This document shows positions 5,657 to 9,335 of a stretch of 9,335 nucleotides of DNA, piece by piece. The stretch spans positions 1-9,335 of the forward strand of contig JABFSW010000031.1 in NCBI GenBank assembly GCA_013140415.1, read 5' to 3'. Under the pieces are notes generated by a model. It was not told where the DNA came from, did no database searches, and saw nothing but the letters and a program-made list of their open reading frames with translations. The translations under genes and the position numbers were made by a program. Numbering within the stretch: position 1 is the stretch's first letter; every line of letters starts with the position of its first letter. This DNA is from Nitrosarchaeum sp. (GTDB lineage: Archaea > Thermoproteota > Nitrososphaeria > Nitrososphaerales > Nitrosopumilaceae).

Positions 5657-6327
5657 AATACAAAACTTGTGTATCAATTGCAGAAAATTCATCACAAAAA
5701 ATTAAAGCGAATTTAAAAGAGGCGCTAAAAAAATCAAACTATGCAGAGATAAGATTTGATTTTTTAAAAACAGAACAAATACCAAAAACATTAGAAATTA
5801 TCAAAAAGGATCTAAAAAAAGTAGTATGCACATTAAGACCAAAATCAGAAGGTGGAAAATTTGAAGGAGATGAAAAAGAAAGAATAGCAATTTTAAAGTT
5901 AATAGCAGAGTATAATCCATTTTTATTAGATATTGAATTCAACACAATCAAAAAAAATCAAGAATTAGCAAAATATCTAAAATCAACAAAAACAAAACTA
6001 CTCATTTCATGGCACGATTTTAAAAAAACTCCACAATTTTCTGAATTAAAAAATATGATGAACCAGATGACTAAATTTTCGCATAATGTGAAAATCGTCA
6101 CAACAGCCAAATCAATAGATGACTCAACCAGAGTACTTCAATTATACAGTAAAAATGAAAAAAATAATTTAATTGCATTTGCAATGGGCAATAGTGGCAA
6201 AGTATCAAGAATTTTGTGCCTATATTTGGGCAGTCCATACACGTACGTATCATTAGGAAAACCAGTAGCCCCAGGGCAATTCAGCGTAGATGAAGTAAAG
6301 AAAATCATTAGCACAAAGTTAGGTTAA
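5653..6327 (+). CDS. aroD: 3-dehydroquinate dehydratase, type I (AroD)
   Basis: Encodes 224 residues, typical of archaeal type I enzymes. It dehydrates 3-dehydroquinate to 3-dehydroshikimate through a Schiff base. The catalytic pair is His121 (LISWHDFKKT) and Lys147 (VKIVTTAKS), 26 residues apart, close to the spacing in the E. coli enzyme. Substrate-binding positions are also visible: Glu32 and Arg34 (AEIRFDF), Arg62 (TLRPKSEGG), Arg185 (GKVSRILCLYLGSPYTYVS) and Gln209 (APGQFS). The protein is notably lysine- and asparagine-rich, in line with the A-rich DNA here. The start codon overlaps the previous stop (ATGA, four bases) and no ribosome-binding site is seen, so coupled translation is likely. 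It ends the first aro block; a 116-base spacer with its own promoter follows. Confidence 0.93.
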   Translation: MKYKTCVSIAENSSQKIKANLKEALKKSNYAEIRFDFLKTEQIPKTLEIIKKDLKKVVCTLRPKSEGGKFEGDEKERIAILKLIAEYNPFLLDIEFNTIKKNQELAKYLKSTKTKLLISWHDFKKTPQFSELKNMMNQMTKFSHNVKIVTTAKSIDDSTRVLQLYSKNEKNNLIAFAMGNSGKVSRILCLYLGSPYTYVSLGKPVAPGQFSVDEVKKIISTKLG

Positions 6328-6361
6328 ATACAAAATTACAAAATGTCGATTCCAATATATG

Positions 6362-6381
6362 ATTTTTATAAAATATATTTT
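6362..6381 (+). terminator. T-rich, AT-palindromic stretch after aroD (possible terminator)
   Basis: Two overlapping perfect AT palindromes, TTTTATAAAA (6364-6373) and AAAATATATTTT (6370-6381), lie 35-55 bases after the aroD stop, with T runs of five and four. Archaeal termination often uses oligo-T tracts, so the aroD message could end here. In DNA this AT-rich the signal is weak. Confidence 0.3.
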
Positions 6382-6397
6382 GACATACACATGCAAT

Positions 6398-6412
6398 ACT
6401 CTAGTTGAGAGT
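6398..6412 (+). promoter_or_regulatory. Candidate aro operator 2: inverted repeat before aroE
   Basis: ACTCT (6398-6402) and AGAGT (6408-6412) are perfect five-base arms around AGTTG, with the dyad centre at 6405. It abuts the TATA-like box at 6412-6418. It matches the ADH synthase element at 3765-3781 in 12 of 17 positions around the same dyad centre. Confidence 0.4.
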
Positions 6413-6418
6413 TTAAAT
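6412..6418 (+). promoter_or_regulatory. Probable TATA box for the aroE operon
   Basis: TTTAAAT is centred about 29 bases before the aroE ATG at 6444, predicting a very short leader. AGGA at 6434-6437, seven bases before the ATG, would be partly or wholly outside such a transcript. Confidence 0.5.
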
Positions 6419-6443
6419 CAATCATAATAATTTAGGAAATAAG

Positions 6444-7265
6444 ATGTCAAAAACATTTGCAGTAATTGGAGATCCAATTGATCATTCATTATCGCCCAAT
6501 ATTCACAGTGCAGCTTTCAGAGAATTAAATTTAGATTGCTCATATATTGCATATAGAATACAAAAAGGGGAATTAGAAGAGGGAGTAGAATCACTTAAAA
6601 AAATCAAACTAGACGGATTTAATGTTACAATTCCACATAAAGTGGAAATGATGAAATACTTGGATAAATTAGATGAGTCATGCAGCATCATAGGAGCTGT
6701 CAATACTGTTACAAACGATAACGGAATTTTGAAAGGATACAATACAGATATGGACGGATTTTTAGATCCATTTAAAAAAAGAAATCTGAGTGTGAAAGAT
6801 TTGAAAGTTTTACTATTAGGGGCTGGTGGCGCTGCAAGAGCTATTGTGGCAGGATTTGCAAAAGAACATGCAAAAAGCATCACTATTGCAAATAGGACTT
6901 TGGAAAATGCAAACAATCTAGCAAAATTTTCAAATAAAATTGGATTAAATGCAAATACAGTAAAGTTAGAACAAGTTGCAGATGCTGCAAAAAATTATAA
7001 TATAATTGTAAATGCAACATCAATTGGATTAAAAAATGAACCTAGCCCAATTTCATTAGACGGAATTAACTCAAAAACAATTGTATATGATATTGTATAC
7101 ATGCCAATAAACACAGATTTTCTAAAAAAAGCAAAAGAAAAAGGAGCAATTGTAATTTATGGTTATGAAATGTTACTTGGTCAAGCAACCAGAGCATTTG
7201 AAATATGGCACGGGATGGAAGCACCTTATAATGCCATGAAAAAAGCACTGCTAGGAGGAGTGTAA
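6444..7265 (+). CDS. aroE: Shikimate dehydrogenase (AroE)
   Basis: Encodes 273 residues, the normal AroE length. It reduces 3-dehydroshikimate to shikimate with NADPH. The substrate domain shows GDPIDHSLSPNIHSAAF (9-25), with the SLSP substrate loop, and GFNVTIPHK (58-66), where Lys66 is the catalytic lysine. GAVNTV (84-89) and GYNTDMDGF (98-106) follow, with Asp102 the catalytic partner. The nucleotide domain has the glycine loop LLGAGGAARAI (124-134) and the NRT motif (150-152), which favours NADPH. GYEMLLGQATRAFEIWHG (240-257) is the usual C-terminal signature, with Gln247. It is the first gene of the second aro block, with its own promoter and candidate operator. It overlaps the shikimate kinase gene by one base. 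Confidence 0.96.
   Translation: MSKTFAVIGDPIDHSLSPNIHSAAFRELNLDCSYIAYRIQKGELEEGVESLKKIKLDGFNVTIPHKVEMMKYLDKLDESCSIIGAVNTVTNDNGILKGYNTDMDGFLDPFKKRNLSVKDLKVLLLGAGGAARAIVAGFAKEHAKSITIANRTLENANNLAKFSNKIGLNANTVKLEQVADAAKNYNIIVNATSIGLKNEPSPISLDGINSKTIVYDIVYMPINTDFLKKAKEKGAIVIYGYEMLLGQATRAFEIWHGMEAPYNAMKKALLGGV
7254..7260 (+). promoter_or_regulatory. Strong Shine-Dalgarno site for shikimate kinase
   Basis: GGAGGAG lies at the end of aroE, four bases before the kinase ATG at 7265. It is the clearest ribosome-binding site in the window and fits an internal operon gene, where a leaderless start is not available. Confidence 0.75.
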
Positions 7266-8119
7266 TGGCAAAAGTAAAGGCTACAGTACACGGAGCAATA
7301 TCACTGGTAAATGCAATTGCAACCCAAAAAGGCGCAACATTAGGTATTGAATTAAAGGTAGATGCAGTAATTGAAACAAGTTCAGGAAAAGGGATTAGCA
7401 TTCGATCAGAAAACAAGAATCTAAGTTCAAGGTTAATCAACAAGACAATAGAAAAAATCCTTTCAAAAAAAGAACTAGAAGAAAACAAAATTGAAGTTAC
7501 CCTGAATTCAGAAATACCAACAGGATACGGATTGAAAAGCTCTAGTGCAATTTCATCAGCTATTGCTCTTGCATGTTCTAAAATTTTTAGACCAAAATTA
7601 ACAGATAAACAAATTTTACTTGCAGGAGTGGAGGCATCAATAGAATCCAAGGTGAGCATAACGGGTGCATATGATGATGCATGTTCATGTTATTATGGAG
7701 GATTCAATGTAACAGATAATTTTAAGAAAAACAGGATTAGTTCAGAGAAAGCACCAGTAAATTTAATTGCGGTTATATTTATTCCGAAAAATAGAAAACG
7801 TGGGAATTTAAAAAATTTGAAAATTCTTTCCACAGTATTTGAAAATGCATGGGAACTAGCGAAAAAAGGAGACTATTGGAATGCGATGAATATGAATGGA
7901 CTAGCAACAGCTGCGACATTGAATTCTGATCCAAAAATAATCATAAATTTACTAGAAAAAGGTGCGTATGGGGCATCTGTTTCAGGAAATGGGCCTGCAA
8001 TTGCAGCAGTAACAAAAAAAGAAAACGAATCAAATATCAAAAAAGTATTTTCAACATTAGAGGGAAATGTAATAGTGTCTAAAATTAATAATAAAAAGGC
8101 AGAAGTTTATGAATTGTAA
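7265..8119 (+). CDS. aroK: Archaeal shikimate kinase, GHMP superfamily
   Basis: Encodes 284 residues. It phosphorylates shikimate to shikimate 3-phosphate using ATP. This is the archaeal GHMP-type enzyme (related to homoserine and mevalonate kinases), not the bacterial P-loop AroK fold. The GHMP ATP-binding motif is PTGYGLKSSSAISSAIALA (85-103). The family-specific block ITGAYDDACSCYYGGF (132-147) contains Asp137 and Asp138, and the third GHMP motif is GASVSGNGPAIAAV (236-249). The N-terminal part starts directly in the fold (KATVHGAISLVNAIAT), which supports the ATG at 7265. Position between aroE and aroA confirms shikimate as the substrate rather than homoserine or another GHMP substrate. 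The stop overlaps the aroA start region by 11 bases. Confidence 0.95.
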   Translation: MAKVKATVHGAISLVNAIATQKGATLGIELKVDAVIETSSGKGISIRSENKNLSSRLINKTIEKILSKKELEENKIEVTLNSEIPTGYGLKSSSAISSAIALACSKIFRPKLTDKQILLAGVEASIESKVSITGAYDDACSCYYGGFNVTDNFKKNRISSEKAPVNLIAVIFIPKNRKRGNLKNLKILSTVFENAWELAKKGDYWNAMNMNGLATAATLNSDPKIIINLLEKGAYGASVSGNGPAIAAVTKKENESNIKKVFSTLEGNVIVSKINNKKAEVYEL

Positions 8120-9335
8120 AGTAGAAAAATCAAAAATATCAGGGCATATCACATGTCCAGCAAATAAGAGTTATTCTCACAGAGCAATTTTTCTTGCATC
8201 ACTTGCAGGAAATAACAGTAAAATAGATAACGTATTGTTTTCTGCAGATACGATTGCAACAATTGAAGCGTGTAGAAATTTTGGTGCAGAAATTGAAGAG
8301 TCAAACACATCAATTATTGTCAAAAAACCCATAAAAACAGACAAAATTGTGCCTAAAATTGATGCAAAAAACTCTGGTACCACAATCAGAATTGCATCAG
8401 GAATTGCAAGTCTATTTACAAAAGAAATCACACTAACAGGGGATTCGAGCCTTCAGAAAAGACCAATGCAGCCATTATTAGATGCACTTGAAAGTATAGG
8501 TGCTAAATGTAGTTCAACAAATGGAATGCCTCCAATCAAAATAACTGGAAGAATTTTGGGCGGAGACGTTTCTATTCCAGGAAACTTTTCGAGTCAGTTT
8601 ATTTCGGCATTGCTAATTTGTTCGCCATTAACAGAAAGAGGAATTAATTTAGTCATAGAGGGAAATTTAGTTTCAAAACCATATCTTGATGCAACTATTA
8701 CAACAATGAGAAATTTTGGAGTTACAGTACAAACATTAATTCCATACAAGAAATACAACATTGTACCTCAAGTATACAAACCATTCACATTTACAGTTCC
8801 AATAGATTTTTCAAGTCTAGCATTGCTTCTTTCAGCATCAGTATTAAATGGAGAAAATGTTATAATTCATGGCAAAATTGGAAACTTGCCTCAAGGTGAT
8901 GAAGTATTCATTGACATCTTAGAACAGTTGGGGGTAAAAGTTTCAATAAAAGATGATCATATAACAGTGCAGTCACCAGAAAAACTTAATGGTGGACGAT
9001 TTGATTTAAGCAATTCACCAGACTTGCTTCCACCACTGGCAATTCTAGCATTGAAAACAATAAATCCTATTGAAATAATAAATGTAAAACATGCAAGATT
9101 AAAAGAGACAGATAGAATTTCAATTTTAGCTAGAGAACTAGGCAAAATTGGAATAAGAGTACAAGAAAAAGATGACGGGTTAATTTTAGAATCACCAAAG
9201 GAAACAAGAGAAGCAACATTGAATTCTGAAAATGATCATAGGTTATTCATGGCATTTTGCATAGCAGGAATGTATGTAGGCAATTGCATTGTAACTGATC
9301 ATGAATCAGTGGCAGTATCATATCCAGATTTTATC
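8109..9335 (+). CDS. aroA: EPSP synthase (AroA), nearly complete, C-terminus cut by window edge
   Basis: There are 409 codons open to the last base, probably about 10-20 short of the full protein. It transfers enolpyruvate from PEP to shikimate 3-phosphate. Visible motifs are PANKSYSHRA (17-26, Lys20 and Arg25), KNSGTTIR (87-94), GDSSLQKRPMQPL (111-123, Arg118), SSQFISALL (161-169), KPYLDATI (190-197), SNSPDLLP (301-308, Asp305), HARLKETDRI (328-337, Glu333 and Arg336), and NDHRLFMAF (375-383). Asp305 and Glu333 match the catalytic acid residues of the family. The gene starts inside the shikimate kinase gene (11-base overlap) without a strong ribosome-binding site; the first residues MNCKVEKSKISG fit the family's start. 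The position matching Pro101 of the E. coli enzyme is Ile95. The seventh pathway gene, chorismate synthase, would be expected downstream but is outside the window. Confidence 0.95.
   Translation, partial: MNCKVEKSKISGHITCPANKSYSHRAIFLASLAGNNSKIDNVLFSADTIATIEACRNFGAEIEESNTSIIVKKPIKTDKIVPKIDAKNSGTTIRIASGIASLFTKEITLTGDSSLQKRPMQPLLDALESIGAKCSSTNGMPPIKITGRILGGDVSIPGNFSSQFISALLICSPLTERGINLVIEGNLVSKPYLDATITTMRNFGVTVQTLIPYKKYNIVPQVYKPFTFTVPIDFSSLALLLSASVLNGENVIIHGKIGNLPQGDEVFIDILEQLGVKVSIKDDHITVQSPEKLNGGRFDLSNSPDLLPPLAILALKTINPIEIINVKHARLKETDRISILARELGKIGIRVQEKDDGLILESPKETREATLNSENDHRLFMAFCIAGMYVGNCIVTDHESVAVSYPDFI

Noticed and set aside
6503..6916. 137-residue minus-strand open frame inside aroE
   Set aside because: It lies opposite the conserved substrate and cofactor motifs of aroE and has no features of its own.
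7066..7659. 197-residue minus-strand open frame opposite aroE and shikimate kinase
   Set aside because: It is antisense to well-identified catalytic motifs of both genes and rich in Leu, Ile, Phe and Ser, as expected for the complement of AT-rich coding DNA.

Overview
The window is AT-rich archaeal DNA, most likely from an ammonia-oxidising Thaumarchaeote (Nitrososphaerota) of the Nitrosopumilus type. Four things point there. It carries the archaeal front end of the shikimate pathway (ADH synthase plus dehydroquinate synthase II, in place of DAHP synthase and AroB). It has a GHMP-fold archaeal shikimate kinase. It has a futalosine-route menaquinone gene (mqnC) beside a UbiD-type decarboxylase. 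Most first genes of transcription units have an A/T box about 26-32 bases before the start codon and little or no leader. The genus is an inference, because no rRNA or other marker gene is present.

Region 1 (1-994) holds three small, poorly characterised genes. The first, on the minus strand, runs off the left edge and encodes a coiled coil followed by three perfect Lys/Pro/Ala/Glu decapeptide repeats. Next come two convergent small genes five bases apart, both encoding Cys/His-rich, probably zinc-binding proteins. One of these has two DnaJ-like CxxCxGxG motifs.

Region 2 (995-3663) holds a UbiD-family prenyl-FMN decarboxylase (plus strand) and MqnC, a radical SAM enzyme (minus strand). They converge and overlap by six bases, so the palindrome CTATAG supplies both stop codons. 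Together they suggest menaquinone synthesis by the futalosine route.

Region 3 (3664-9335) is a shikimate cluster on the plus strand in exact pathway order: ADH synthase, dehydroquinate synthase II, 3-dehydroquinate dehydratase (aroD), shikimate dehydrogenase (aroE), archaeal shikimate kinase, and EPSP synthase (aroA, cut by the right edge). Genes within each block overlap by 1-11 bases. The cluster is split into two likely transcription units, with promoters before ADH synthase and before aroE. These two promoters share a related inverted repeat (core CTC-N7-GAG around AGTT), a candidate operator for joint control.

No gene-free stretch exceeds 300 bases; the longest is the 159-base divergent promoter region at 3664-3822. 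I see no tRNA, rRNA, CRISPR array, insertion sequence or prophage gene. The window is mostly core metabolism, and the less explained material is the small genes at the left and the promoter dyads.
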